Part shown: piece by piece, positions 41,427 through 52,846 of the stretch
Position numbering within the stretch: the first letter of the stretch is position 1
Layout: every line of letters begins with the position of its first letter
NCBI RefSeq assembly: GCF_042466665.1
Contig: NZ_CP162102.1
Location: forward strand, 5,270,001-5,334,000
Direction: 5' to 3'
Source of the DNA: Peterkaempfera podocarpi
GTDB lineage: Bacteria; Actinomycetota; Actinomycetes; Streptomycetales; Streptomycetaceae
Length of the DNA: 64,000 bases
Notes under the pieces: model-generated
Databases searched by the model: none
What the model was told of the DNA's origin: nothing
The model's input: the letters and a program-made list of their open reading frames with translations, nothing else
Program-made: the position numbers and the translations under genes

Positions 41427-42116
41427 GTGGACATCGTCGTCAAGGGCCGCAAGACCGAGGTGCCCGAGAGGTTCCGCAAGCACGTGGCCGAGAAGCTGGA
41501 GAAGATCCAGAAATTCGACGGCAAGGTGATCAGCCTCGACGTCGAGGTGTCCAAGGAGCGCAACCCGCGCCAGGCGGACCGCAGCGAGCGTGTCGAGATC
41601 ACGGTGCGCAGCCGCGGCCCGGTGATCCGTGCAGAGGCCTGCGCCGGCGACGCCTATGCGGCGCTGGACATGGCCACCGCAAGGCTCGACGCCCAGCTGC
41701 GCAAGGCAGCCGACCGGCGGCGTGTGCACAAGGGCGGCACCGGCCGGACCCCGATCAGCGTGGCCGAGGCAACCGCGGCGCTGGCCGCGCTGCCGGAGAC
41801 CGCCCCGGAGGAGTCCGCGGTCGGGGTGTCCAAGACCCGTATCGGGTCGTTGGAGGTGGAGGGCGACGGTCCCCTCGTCGTCCGCGAGAAGGTCCACGCC
41901 GCCGCACCCATGGCGCTGGACCAGGCACTGTACGAGATGGAGCTGGTGGGGCACGACTTCTACCTCTTCGTCGACACCGACACCGGTATGCCGAGCGTCG
42001 TCTACCGGCGCCACGGCTACAACTACGGTGTGATCCACCTCAAGGCCGACGGCTCCGCGCCCAGCGGTGAGCTGGGCGGCGCCGGAGGAGCGCTCGGCGA
42101 GGCGGACGAGGAGTAG
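41427..42116 (+). CDS. hpf: Long-form ribosome hibernation promoting factor
   Basis: A protein of 229 residues from GTG 41427, with GGAG 6 bases upstream. The N-terminal S30AE domain (about 1-100; VDIVVKGRKTEVPERFRKHV) binds the 16S decoding region. The C-terminal dimerization domain (about 160-215; HDFYLFVDTDTGMPSVVYRR then HGYNYGVIHLK) joins two ribosomes into 100S particles in stationary phase or stress. An acidic/Ala-rich linker and a Gly-rich tail complete it. It ends before a strong hairpin and is followed by an orphan regulator. Confidence 0.95.
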   Translation: MDIVVKGRKTEVPERFRKHVAEKLEKIQKFDGKVISLDVEVSKERNPRQADRSERVEITVRSRGPVIRAEACAGDAYAALDMATARLDAQLRKAADRRRVHKGGTGRTPISVAEATAALAALPETAPEESAVGVSKTRIGSLEVEGDGPLVVREKVHAAAPMALDQALYEMELVGHDFYLFVDTDTGMPSVVYRRHGYNYGVIHLKADGSAPSGELGGAGGALGEADEE

Positions 42117-42174
42117 TCCCGCCGCACCGGCTCGCCTGCCCGAACACCGTCGGGCGCAAGGGAGTTGACGTATC

Positions 42175-42209
42175 GGCGCCGGGCCTGCGATCGCGGCGGG
42201 CCCGGCGCC
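42175..42209 (+). terminator. Hairpin after hpf
   Basis: A perfect 11-base-pair GC stem (42175-42185 with 42199-42209) with a 13-base loop lies 58 bases after the hpf stop and before the next gene. Confidence 0.7.
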
Positions 42210-42359
42210 CCTGCCGGGGGTGCCATTGGGGCGTGTACGTCCCGCTGGATGATCAGGCCGTCCGAGCGCCGTGGAATGATGGCGCCCAGTCCCCGATGAG
42301 CACGCGGGGTGCCCGACCAGTCACGTGGCCGTCGCACCAGCCACGAGGGGGAGGAGCGG

Positions 42360-43109
42360 ATGGGGGAGCGTTTCAGCATGGGGCCCGCAGAGAGAGGCGG
42401 CGTGCCTGCCGTCGGAGCGGTCGAGGAGCCGCGGGGTTCGCGCGCCGAGCCGATCCGGGTGCTGGTCGTCGACGACCATGCCCTCTTTCGGCGCGGCCTG
42501 GAGATCGTTCTGGCACAGGAGGACGACATCCAGGTGGTGGGCGAGGCCGGGGACGGCGCCGAGGCCGTCGAGAAGGCGGCCGACCTGCTGCCCGACATCA
42601 TCCTGATGGATGTGCGGATGCCGCGTCGCAGCGGGATCGAGGCCTGCACCGCCATCAAGGATGTGGCGCCCAGCGCCAAGATCATCATGCTGACCATAAG
42701 CGACGAGGAGGCCGACCTCTACGAGGCCATCAAGGCCGGTGCCACCGGCTATCTGCTGAAGGAGATCTCCACCGACGAGGTGGCCACCGCCATCCGCGCG
42801 GTGGCTGACGGCCAGTCGCAGATCAGTCCCTCCATGGCGGCCAAGCTGCTCACCGAGTTCAAGTCGATGATCCAGCAGCGCAGCGACGACCGACCGCTGG
42901 TCCCCGCGCCCCGGCTGACCGAGCGTGAGCTGGAGGTGCTCAAGCTGGTGGCTACCGGGATGAACAACCGGGACATCGCCAAGCAGCTCTTCATCAGCGA
43001 GAACACCGTGAAGAACCATGTGCGCAACATCTTGGAGAAGCTCCAGCTGCACTCCAGGATGGAGGCGGTGGTCTATGCCGTGCGGGAGAAGATCCTCGAA
43101 ATAGGCTGA
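42360..43109 (+). CDS. NarL/FixJ (LuxR-type) response regulator, orphan
   Basis: A protein of 249 residues. The receiver (about 32-150) has VVDDH and the phosphoacceptor Asp84 in ILMDVRMPRRSG; the LuxR helix-turn-helix is at about 188-235 (LTERELEVLKLVATGMNNRD and AKQLFISENTVKNHVRNIL). I used ATG 42360 directly after a GGGGAGGAG ribosome site; ATG 42378 is possible. No histidine kinase lies nearby, so it is either an orphan or has a distant partner. The first 30 residues before the receiver are flexible. Its target genes are unknown. Confidence 0.92.
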   Translation: MGERFSMGPAERGGVPAVGAVEEPRGSRAEPIRVLVVDDHALFRRGLEIVLAQEDDIQVVGEAGDGAEAVEKAADLLPDIILMDVRMPRRSGIEACTAIKDVAPSAKIIMLTISDEEADLYEAIKAGATGYLLKEISTDEVATAIRAVADGQSQISPSMAAKLLTEFKSMIQQRSDDRPLVPAPRLTERELEVLKLVATGMNNRDIAKQLFISENTVKNHVRNILEKLQLHSRMEAVVYAVREKILEIG

Positions 43110-43119
43110 TCCCCGGACG

Positions 43120-44316
43120 TCAGACTGCGGCGACGGCGGCGGTGAGCGGACCTGCCAGACCCTCCGGCACCACCCGCTCCACCTTCACCGCGTCGCAGCC
43201 CACCCAGGCGGCGGCCTCGTGGAGCGCCCGCGCCGCCGGGGCCACCGCGGCGGGTGACTCCAGGGACGCCTGACGGGCGATCAGGGTCCTTCCCTCGCGC
43301 GCGGGATCGATCCTGCCCACCAGCCGGCCGCCCGCCAGCAGCGGCATGGCGAAGTAGCCGTACACCCGCTTGGGCTTGGGCACATAGGCCTCCAGCCGAT
43401 GGGTGAAGCCGAAGATCCGCTCGGTGCGGGCCCGGTCCCAGACCAGTGAGTCGAACGGGGAGAGCAGAGTGGTGCGGTGGCGCCCGCGCGGCTCGGTGGC
43501 GAGCGCCGCCGGATCCGCCCATGCGGCTCCGGGCGCACCCGCGCGCCCCCACCCCTGGACCGTCACCGGTACCAGCCCGGAGTCGGCCACCACCGCGTCC
43601 ACCTGCTCGGCCTTCAGTCGGTGGTAGTCGGCCAGATCGGCCCGGGCGGCCACGCCCAGCGCCGCACCGGCCTGGCCGACCAGCCGCCGCAGGCAGCTCT
43701 CGTCATCCGGGTCCTGCGCCAGCAGCGCAGCGGGCACGGCACGCTCCGCCAGGTCGTAGACGCGCTTCCAGCTGCGGCGCTCGGTGCACACCACCTCGCC
43801 GATGTCCAGCAGCCACTCGATGGCGATCTTTGTCTCCGACCAGTCCCACCACGGTCCGCCGTTCCTGGCGCCGCCGAGGTCACCGGCGGTCAGCGGGCCG
43901 TCCGAGAGCAGCCGGGCCCGCACCTCGGCGCAGGACTTCTCGGCGTCGGCCAGCCGGTGCCAGCGGTGCCCGCGGGTGATGAACGCCCGCCGCCGGAAGG
44001 CGAACAGCGGCCACTCCTCGATCGGCAGGATGCAGGCGGCGTGCGACCAGTACTCGAAGCTGGTGCCCGCACCCCAGTAGGCCGCCTCCACCGGAGCACG
44101 GCCCACCGCTCCCAGCCGGGCACAGGGGACCAGCTCATGGGAGCGGGCCAGCACCGAGATGGTGTCCAACTGCACCGCCCCCAGATGCCGCAGCACCCCG
44201 CGCACCCCGGCCCGCCGGTCGGGGGCGCCCATCATCCCCTGGGCGCGCAGGGCCAGCCGGCGCGCCTCGTCGGCGGAGAGTTCGACGGTGGGTTTGGGAG
44301 ACGGCGCGATGCTCAT
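43120..44316 (-). CDS. Winged-helix YcaQ-type DNA glycosylase
   Basis: A protein of 398 residues from ATG 44316 (a TTG start 30 bases upstream is weaker). It belongs to the HTH_42 family, which includes E. coli YcaQ and Streptomyces AlkZ and unhooks DNA interstrand cross-links and bulky alkyl adducts. The catalytic motif near residue 50 reads VQLDTISVLARSHEL, i.e. the Q-x-D pattern of YcaQ-type enzymes rather than the Q-x-Q of the AlkZ antibiotic-resistance type. Other landmarks are AAYWGAGTSFEYWSHAACILP and the C-terminal RVYGYFAMPLLAGGRLVGR with its positive surface. It converges with the response regulator, with a spacer of only 10 bases. Confidence 0.88.
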   Translation of the reverse strand: MSIAPSPKPTVELSADEARRLALRAQGMMGAPDRRAGVRGVLRHLGAVQLDTISVLARSHELVPCARLGAVGRAPVEAAYWGAGTSFEYWSHAACILPIEEWPLFAFRRRAFITRGHRWHRLADAEKSCAEVRARLLSDGPLTAGDLGGARNGGPWWDWSETKIAIEWLLDIGEVVCTERRSWKRVYDLAERAVPAALLAQDPDDESCLRRLVGQAGAALGVAARADLADYHRLKAEQVDAVVADSGLVPVTVQGWGRAGAPGAAWADPAALATEPRGRHRTTLLSPFDSLVWDRARTERIFGFTHRLEAYVPKPKRVYGYFAMPLLAGGRLVGRIDPAREGRTLIARQASLESPAAVAPAARALHEAAAWVGCDAVKVERVVPEGLAGPLTAAVAAV

Positions 44317-44469
44317 GCCCCGAAGCGTAGAGGCGGGCGCCGACAACCGGGCCGGGGTCGAGGGCGGGGCCCCGATCGGCGCCGGGGGTACCGGGCAGGC
44401 GGGCGGCCGGGGTGGACCGGGCGGCCGGGTGCTCCGGGTCGGCAGGGCGGGCCGTGGCCGGCCCCGCCG

Positions 44470-45066
44470 TCAGCGCGCCAGCGGATCGCACGGGGGGTCG
44501 GTGGACAGCCTGGCGTGCAGATGCATGTCCATCAGGTCGCCCGCGCTGTTGGGCAGCGCCTCACGCAGCGTCCCCTCCAGCGGGTAACCGCAGCGCACCG
44601 CGATCCGGCAGGAGGCGTCGTGCCCCACCGCATGCCCCAGCTCCAGCCGGTGCACGGCGAGTTCGGCGAACGCCCAGCGGGTGACGGCCTCCAGGGCGCG
44701 CGAGGCCACCCGGCCGCCGCGGGCCCCGGGCAGCGTCCAGTAGCCGACCAGGCCGCGGCGCCGCTGCCGGTCGACGTCCTGAAGCGAGACATTGCCCAGC
44801 ACCTCACCGGTGGCCTGGTCCCGTACGCACCAGGACGCCCTGGTCCCCGAGGCCCAGCCCTCGGCACGGACCGCCAGCCAGCGGCGCACCTCGGTGTCGT
44901 CCGGCTCCGGGTGCACCGCGACCGGGTTCCAGCGGCCCATCTCGGGGTCGCCGAGAGCGATCCGCAGCGCGGCGGTCTCGTCCGCCGCCCCGTCCTCGCT
45001 CCAGGGGCGGAGCAGCAGGCCGTGTGCGGTGACGGTGGCGGCCGTCATCGGCAGCGGGTCACTCAT
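44470..45066 (-). CDS. GNAT family N-acetyltransferase (RimJ/RimL-like)
   Basis: A protein of 198 residues with the RimJ-like layout: LLLRPWSEDGAADETAALR at the start, the acetyl-CoA region RRGLVGYWTLPGARGGRVAS (about 103-122) and RLELGHAVGHDASCRIAVRC (about 140-159) with GYPLEGTLREA. Such enzymes acetylate protein N-termini or small amines; the substrate is unknown. Its ATG overlaps the stop of the next GNAT gene (ATGA), so the two are translated together. The two proteins are only distantly similar, so a recent duplication is unlikely. Confidence 0.88.
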   Translation of the reverse strand: MSDPLPMTAATVTAHGLLLRPWSEDGAADETAALRIALGDPEMGRWNPVAVHPEPDDTEVRRWLAVRAEGWASGTRASWCVRDQATGEVLGNVSLQDVDRQRRRGLVGYWTLPGARGGRVASRALEAVTRWAFAELAVHRLELGHAVGHDASCRIAVRCGYPLEGTLREALPNSAGDLMDMHLHARLSTDPPCDPLAR

Positions 45067-45605
45067 CGCGCGGCCCGGTCGGTCGGCAGCAGTGCACCCA
45101 CCCAGGCGTCGCGCCGCTCACCGCGCTGCTCCAGATAGGAGCGCAGCGTCCCCTCGAAGACGAAGCCGACCCGGTCGGCGACTGCCCGCGAGCCCACATT
45201 GCCCACCCCGGCCAGCCACTCCAGCCGCTGGATGCCGAGTGTGGCGAAGGCCCAGTCGCAGACGGCGGCCACCGCCTCCGCGGTGTAGCCGCGGCCCCGC
45301 TGCTCCCGGGCGGTCCAGTAGCCGACCTCCGCGAAGCCGGCGCGGCCGGGGAAGGAGAGCCCGACGGAGGAGACCAGCGCGCCGTCGCGGGTGAAGCTGC
45401 CCCAGTTGTAGAGGGTGTCGTTCTGCCAGCCGTCGGGGCTGATCTGGTTGACGAAGCCCTCGGCGTGCTCGGGGAGGTACGGCGACGGCACCACCGTCCA
45501 CCGCTGGATGTCCTCGTCCTGGCATGCCAGGTGGACGGCTTCGGCGTCCTCGGGGCCGAGCGGCCGCAGCAGCAGCCGGGGGGTTTCCAAGATCACGGGT
45601 TTCAT
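45063..45605 (-). CDS. GNAT family N-acetyltransferase (RimJ/RimL-like)
   Basis: A protein of 180 residues from ATG 45605. The family opening ILETPRLLLRPLGPEDAEAV and the acetyl-CoA loop EVGYWTAREQRGRGYTAEAV (about 93-112) are clear, followed by NVGSRAVADRVGFVFEGTLR (about 135-155). It is the first gene of the two-GNAT unit. The frame stays open upstream to 45875, but that part is Arg/Pro-rich and lacks family features, so I kept the ATG at the conserved start. It is divergent from secA; the 283-base spacer holds a possible secA -10 box TACGAT at 45805-45810. Confidence 0.88.
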   Translation of the reverse strand: MKPVILETPRLLLRPLGPEDAEAVHLACQDEDIQRWTVVPSPYLPEHAEGFVNQISPDGWQNDTLYNWGSFTRDGALVSSVGLSFPGRAGFAEVGYWTAREQRGRGYTAEAVAAVCDWAFATLGIQRLEWLAGVGNVGSRAVADRVGFVFEGTLRSYLEQRGERRDAWVGALLPTDRAAR

Positions 45606-45888
45606 CAGCCGAGTATCACCGAGGGGTCCGGGGCCGGAACAGTTCTTTTCGGGAACACGGCGGCCGCACTGTACGTCCACAGGGTGTGGACGGAGTGCCG
45701 CGGCACCCGTATCACCCGGTATGGACGATGCTGGGTGGATTGCCCTTCCGGGTGACACGGGATCGCGGTGCTGACGGACCTCCCGGCCTGCTCGCCTCCT
45801 CGCATACGATGGCCGGTGCGGTGGGGAAACTCGCCGTGCAGTCGTGCGCCCGAAGTCGAGTGCCAGTCCAGGCAAGGAGCCCGCTCAC

Positions 45889-48645
<2,757 letters not shown>

Positions 48646-48668
48646 CCAGCGGCACACAGCACGACGTC

Positions 48669-48714
48669 CGAAGGGCGTCACCGGCGGGGTACGAACCGCC
48701 GGTGGCGCCCTTCG
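48669..48714. terminator. Bidirectional terminator after secA
   Basis: A 19-base-pair stem with a single G-T wobble (48669-48687 with 48696-48714) and an eight-base loop lies between the convergent secA and Rv3235-family genes. Confidence 0.85.
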
Positions 48715-48723
48715 GCGTTCTCG

Positions 48724-49263
48724 TCAGCGGGTGTCCAGGGCCGCGCACTGCCACTGCTGGGAACGTGGATGCCGCTCCAGCCGGAAGACCACCATCCGGC
48801 TCCTGGCGCCCAGCTCCACCCGGGCGCAGACCTCCAGCACACCGGGCGCCGGAACGCTGTCGTACACCCGGCGGACCACCGGGCCGGCCTGCCCGGCCCC
48901 GGCGCGCAGGGTGCCCCGGTGCACCAGCCGGGTCAGCTCCCCGTAGGCGGTGTGGGTGGTGTGGCGCGACAACTGCCCCGCAGGGCGGGCTCCTGACAGC
49001 ACCTCGACCAGCCGCAGGGCGAAGCGGGTGGCCAGCCCGTTGAGATCCCCGCGGGGCGGGGCGGGGCAGTGCGGCCCGGCGGGCCGCCGCGCACGGCTCC
49101 GGTCCGGACGCTGTCCATGGACCCGGCCCAGCCGGGCCGTCAGCGCCCCGGGCGGGGGAGCGGGCCTGCGGGTGGCGCAGCGGACGCCGGGTGCCCCCGG
49201 CAGCAGTGGGCGGATCTCGGGCAGCAGAACGGTCAGGGCAGTGGACCCTGGGGAATCGACCAT
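48724..49263 (-). CDS. Rv3235 family protein
   Basis: A protein of 179 residues from ATG 49263. The C-terminal half (about 80-178) matches the Rv3235 family common next to secA in actinobacteria: LATRFALRLVEVLSGARPAGQ, RHTTHTAYGELTRLVHRGTL (two adjacent blocks), then VYDSVPAPGVLEVCARVEL and ARSRMVVFRLER. The N-terminal 70 residues are Arg/Pro-rich and poorly conserved. No enzyme motif is visible. Its linkage with secA suggests an export-related role, but none is proven. The stop is 9 bases from the end of the shared terminator stem. Confidence 0.82.
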   Translation of the reverse strand: MVDSPGSTALTVLLPEIRPLLPGAPGVRCATRRPAPPPGALTARLGRVHGQRPDRSRARRPAGPHCPAPPRGDLNGLATRFALRLVEVLSGARPAGQLSRHTTHTAYGELTRLVHRGTLRAGAGQAGPVVRRVYDSVPAPGVLEVCARVELGARSRMVVFRLERHPRSQQWQCAALDTR

Positions 49264-49667
49264 GCTCAACACCCCCGTGGCAAGGCAGTCGACGATTGAC
49301 GGGACCCTTGCTACCGGGCGGCGGACAGCCCCGCAACGACCGGCTCCCATGCCGGGGAGGCTCAGGGAAGTTCACCTATCCGAGTGATCGCGGGGCCGAC
49401 TGCGGCCGGAGCGGCCCCGGCCGGCCAGGGCCCGCAGGGTGCCCTGCCCGGCCCGGAGGTCACTCGATGGGGGACCGGCCGGGGCCCGCGGCCGGGCCGT
49501 CCCGGGCGCGCGGCGCAGGGTCGGCCCCCGCCAGCCGGGCTCGCCACGGGCCGTGGCTCGGCTCACGGGAAGTCACTGTGCCCCGGCCCGTGGTGGCGTC
49601 GGCGGTCCGGGGCGGGGCGCGGTTACCGTCGGACGGTACGACGGGAGCGGGGAAGGGCGGCAGGCGC
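49264..49667. promoter_or_regulatory. Divergent spacer upstream of the patatin-like gene
   Basis: These 404 bases show no supported gene. They are rich in GC runs able to form alternative hairpins. A clear palindrome TACCGT-CGG-ACGGTA lies at 49624-49638, 29 bases before the patatin start, and could be an operator. I saw no strong -10/-35 pair. Confidence 0.35.
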
Positions 49668-50741
49668 ATGGTGACGCACGTGTCCGGCATCGGCGATCCG
49701 CAGGCCGGCCGAACCCCCGCGCCGTCAGGCGAGGACGTCAGGAAGGGACCGCGGCGCGGCCTGGTGCTCGGCGCGGGCGGGATGCTGGGCGCCGCCTGGA
49801 CGGTGGGTGCGCTCTGCGCCGTCGCGGAGACGACCGGCTGGGACCCCGGCACCTCCGAGATCATTCTGGGCACCTCGGCCGGGTCCGTGCTGGGTACCCT
49901 GCTGGCGTCCGGTGTCGACCCGGGGTCGCTGCTCGACCACCAGCAGGGCCGGCCGATCGCCACCGGGCCGCTGGTCGGAGTGGACTTCGACTACGACACG
50001 GCCGTCGGCGGTGCGCTGCCACCGCGCCCCCGCCCGGGAATCGGCTCCCCGGGACTGCTGCGGGAGACCTTTCGGCACCCCCGCGACTATCCGTTCCTGA
50101 CCATGGTCTCCGCCTTTGTGCCACCGGGCCGCGGTTCGGTCGCCCCGCTGGGGGACCTGGTGCGGGCACTGGTCGATGCCGAGGACGGCTGGTCGGGCCT
50201 GCCCGCGCTGCGGCTGGTGGCGGTGGACTACGAGACCGGCCGCCGGGTGGTCTTCGGCGATCCGGAGGCGCCGCCGGCCGGGGTCGCCGAGGCGGTGATG
50301 GCCTCCTGCGCGATCCCTGGCTGGTTCGCGCCGGTGCCGGTGGACGGCCACCGCTTCATCGACGGCGGCGCATGGTCGGCCACCAACGCCGATCTGCTGG
50401 CAGGCCGCGGCCTGGACGAGGTCTATGTGCTGGCGCCGATGGCCGTCCGCATCCGGCCGGTGGGCGACACCGGGCGCCGGGAGCAGCCGCCGGGGAGCCC
50501 CCGGCCGCGCGGTGTGCTGGCCCACCTGGTCAGCCGCTACCGGCGCGCGGTCACCCGGCAGATGCTCAGGGAGGCTGGAGAGCTGCGGGCGGCCGGCACC
50601 AAGGTCAGGCTGCTCGCTCCGACGCTGGAGGACCTGGCGGCGATGGGTCCCAACATGATGGACCCGGCGCGCCGCCCGGAGGTGCTGGAGACGGCACTGC
50701 GGACCTGCGGGGCGGCGCTCTCCGGCATCCGGGCCCGCTGA
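49668..50741 (+). CDS. Patatin-like phospholipase family protein
   Basis: A protein of 357 residues from ATG 49668. It has the patatin layout: oxyanion loop GAGGMLGAAW (about 37-46), nucleophile elbow GTSAGSVLG (about 68-76), and the dyad Asp in IDGGAWSATNADL (about 227-239). These enzymes cleave acyl esters of phospholipids or other lipids. No signal peptide is visible, so it probably acts in the cytoplasm. The C-terminus is helical and ends GIRAR. The last 26 bases of the gene and stop are repeated 40 bases downstream. Confidence 0.9.
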   Translation: MVTHVSGIGDPQAGRTPAPSGEDVRKGPRRGLVLGAGGMLGAAWTVGALCAVAETTGWDPGTSEIILGTSAGSVLGTLLASGVDPGSLLDHQQGRPIATGPLVGVDFDYDTAVGGALPPRPRPGIGSPGLLRETFRHPRDYPFLTMVSAFVPPGRGSVAPLGDLVRALVDAEDGWSGLPALRLVAVDYETGRRVVFGDPEAPPAGVAEAVMASCAIPGWFAPVPVDGHRFIDGGAWSATNADLLAGRGLDEVYVLAPMAVRIRPVGDTGRREQPPGSPRPRGVLAHLVSRYRRAVTRQMLREAGELRAAGTKVRLLAPTLEDLAAMGPNMMDPARRPEVLETALRTCGAALSGIRAR

Positions 50742-50786
50742 CGCGGGTGCGGCATCGGGGTCCGGCATCCGGGCTCGCTGACGCGG
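50721..50786. repeat. Direct repeat of the 3' end of the patatin-like gene
   Basis: The stretch 50721-50746 (end of the coding region, stop and 5 bases) recurs at 50761-50786 with one change (C to T). The 40-base period includes 14 bases of unrelated spacer. Confidence 0.85.
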
Positions 50787-50928
50787 CGGCCGGAATGGCG
50801 CGGACACGGCGGTGCGGTGATCAACCTCCGCCGTATCCTGGACGCGGTGCGGCCAGGGTCCGCACCCGGGCCCCGCTCCCCTCCGGTCGCACCGGGCCCG
50901 GCGAGACCCACGATCCGGAGCGGCCCCG

Positions 50929-51438
50929 ATGCGTGTGTACGTCCCCACGACCCTCAACGGCCTGGCCGCGGCGCACGCCGCCGGCGAGCTCGGCCCGGCC
51001 CCGCTGCGTGCCTATGCGGTGACCCCGGCGCTGCGCGAGTGGTACCTCAGCGACGACATCGAGGAGCTGGAGTACGCGGCGCTGGTCCGTGCGGCCCAGT
51101 CGGCGCTGCGGCTGCTGGCCGCCGATCCGGACGCGCCCCGCCGCCGGGCGGTGGTCGCGGTCGACGTCCCCGACAAGGCCGTGCTGCTGGACACCGGCGC
51201 CGAGTACCAGGACCAGGTGTCGCTGGGCCAGGTGCGGCTGGCCGACCCGGTGGTGCTGGCCAGGGCGGCCGCGGTGCATGTGGACGCGACCGACGCCGAG
51301 GAGGATGTGGCGGCCGCGGCCGGGGCGGTGCTGGCGGCCGACGGGGGCGACGACGACGCCCGGTTCACGGTGGACGGGGCCGAGGACCATGAGCTGCTCT
51401 GGTTCGCGACCCAGGAGATCCCCACCCTGCTGCCCTGA
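50929..51438 (+). CDS. DUF6912 family protein
   Basis: A protein of 169 residues from ATG 50929. Conserved features are the opening RVYVPTTLNGLAAAHAAGEL, YAVTPALREWYLSDDIEELE and the ending ELLWFATQEIP. The family is found across actinobacteria and has no assigned function; there are no membrane helices. It has an Ala/Val/Asp-rich acidic middle part. It lies 48 bases before the HAD gene on the same strand and the pair is probably cotranscribed. Confidence 0.85.
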   Translation: MRVYVPTTLNGLAAAHAAGELGPAPLRAYAVTPALREWYLSDDIEELEYAALVRAAQSALRLLAADPDAPRRRAVVAVDVPDKAVLLDTGAEYQDQVSLGQVRLADPVVLARAAAVHVDATDAEEDVAAAAGAVLAADGGDDDARFTVDGAEDHELLWFATQEIPTLLP

Positions 51439-51486
51439 GCCCCTCCGTGGTCGGGCTCTGTCGGTGGGGGCCGGTACCGTTCATGC

Positions 51487-52143
51487 GTGGGCGCACATCT
51501 TGTCTGGGACTGGAACGGGACTCTCTATCACGACATCGACGCGGTGGTGGCGGCGAGCAATGCCGCCTTCGCCGAGATCGGCCTGGCACCGCTGACGCTG
51601 CAGCGGTACCGCGAGCTGTACTGCATCCCCATCCCCCGCTTCTACGAGCGGCTGCTGGGCCGGGCGCCCACCACCGAGGAGTGGGAGCGGATGGACGCCA
51701 CCTTCCAGGTGGCCTACACCGGCCACAGCGTGGGCTGCAGCCTCACCGAGGGTGCCGAGCTGCTGCTGGAGCAGTGGGCGGCGGCCGGCCGCAGCCAGTC
51801 CATCCTCTCCATGTACGGCCATGAGCACCTGGTGCCGCTGGTGCGCGGCTTCGGCATCGAGCACCGCTTCCTGCGGGTGGACGGCCGTACCGGCCCGTCC
51901 GGCGGCGGCAAGGCCGAGCACATGGTCCGGCATCTCGCCGCGCTGGGCACGTCGGTGGACCCGGCGTGCACGGTGGTGATCGGCGACGCCGCGGACGATG
52001 CGGTGGCGGCCGCGGCGGTGGGTGCCCATGCGGTGCTGTACACCGGTGGTTCGCACACCCGGGAGAATCTCGCGCAGGTCGGAGTGCCGGTCGTGGACTC
52101 GCTCACCGAGGCGGTGGCGCTGGCGGCCGATCTGGTCGGCTGA
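51487..52143 (+). CDS. HAD-superfamily hydrolase
   Basis: A protein of 218 residues starting at GTG 51487. Motif I reads VWDWNGTL (nucleophile Asp8), motif II LSMYG, the motif III Lys is in SGGGKAEHM and motif IV VIGDAADDAVAA (about 161-172). The second Asp of motif I, which normally acts as general acid/base, is Asn10. The same DxN form is common in this actinobacterial group, so it probably reflects a specialised or slow phosphatase rather than a pseudogene. The helical cap domain is present. Substrate unknown. Confidence 0.88.
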   Translation: MGAHLVWDWNGTLYHDIDAVVAASNAAFAEIGLAPLTLQRYRELYCIPIPRFYERLLGRAPTTEEWERMDATFQVAYTGHSVGCSLTEGAELLLEQWAAAGRSQSILSMYGHEHLVPLVRGFGIEHRFLRVDGRTGPSGGGKAEHMVRHLAALGTSVDPACTVVIGDAADDAVAAAAVGAHAVLYTGGSHTRENLAQVGVPVVDSLTEAVALAADLVG

Positions 52144-52158
52144 CCCCGTCGGCCGGGC

Positions 52159-52273
52159 CCGGGACGCTGTCCTGCGCCGTCCCGGCCGGGAACGGACCCC
52201 GGGGCGCGGCGAGCCGGGTGATCGGCCCCGCACCGGGCAGTGGGCCGGTCGAGCGGTTCCCCGCGCCCCGGGG
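52159..52273. terminator. Terminator hairpins between convergent HAD and DJ-1 genes
   Basis: An 8-base-pair hairpin (52159-52166 with 52178-52185) follows the HAD stop. A wider stem of 13 pairs (52197-52209 with 52261-52273) faces the end of the DJ-1 gene. Confidence 0.6.
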
Positions 52274-52279
52274 CGGGGC

Positions 52280-52846
52280 TCAGTGGACGGGCGCCTTGCT
52301 GCGCAGCACCTCCAGGAAGGCCCGCATCCAGCCCGGGTGGTCCGGCCAGGCCCGCCCGGAGACCAGCGTGCCGTCGACCACGGCCTCGCCGTCCTCATAT
52401 GTCGCCCCGGCCGCGATGACGTCCGGCTCCAGGGCCGGGTAGGCCGCCGTACGCCGCCCGCCGAGCACCCCTGCCGCCGCGCTGATCTGAGGGCCGTGGC
52501 AGAGCTGCGCCACGGGCTTGTCGTGCTGGAAGAAGTGGGCGGTGATCCGCTTCACCTCGGGATCGTTGCGCAGGTACTCCGGCGCCCGGCCGCCGGGGAT
52601 GACCAGCGCCGCGTAGTCGGCGGGATCCACCTCGGCGAAGGCCAGGTCGGCAGGCCAGGTGTAGCCGGGCTTCTCGGTGTAGGTGTCGAACCCCTCCACG
52701 AAGTCATGCACCACGAACTGCAGTTTCCTGCGGGCCGGTGCCGCGATGTGCACCTCGTAGCCCTCCTCGCGCAGCCGCTGGTACGGGTAGAGAACCTCCA
52801 GCGACTCCGCGGCGTCGCCGGTGACGATCAGAATCCTCGCTGCCAT
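52280..52846 (-). CDS. DJ-1/PfpI family protein
   Basis: A protein of 188 residues from ATG 52846. The class I amidotransferase-like fold has the nucleophile elbow QLCHGPQ (Cys at about 115) preceded by ALVIPGGRAPEYLRNDPEV. The conserved His after the Cys is also present. Members include deglycase/chaperone and protease-like proteins and small stress hydratases; no single activity can be assigned. It is divergent from the glutamate dehydrogenase gene and has no operon partner. Confidence 0.9.
   Translation of the reverse strand: MAARILIVTGDAAESLEVLYPYQRLREEGYEVHIAAPARRKLQFVVHDFVEGFDTYTEKPGYTWPADLAFAEVDPADYAALVIPGGRAPEYLRNDPEVKRITAHFFQHDKPVAQLCHGPQISAAAGVLGGRRTAAYPALEPDVIAAGATYEDGEAVVDGTLVSGRAWPDHPGWMRAFLEVLRSKAPVH

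Noticed and set aside
45606..45875. N-terminal extension of the second GNAT protein
   Set aside because: The open frame continues, but the sequence is Arg/Pro-rich and lies before the conserved family start; it is more likely the secA/GNAT promoter region.
51487..52143. HAD hydrolase as an inactive pseudo-enzyme because of DxN in motif I
   Set aside because: The same Asn is common in this actinobacterial group and the other motifs are intact, so inactivity cannot be concluded.
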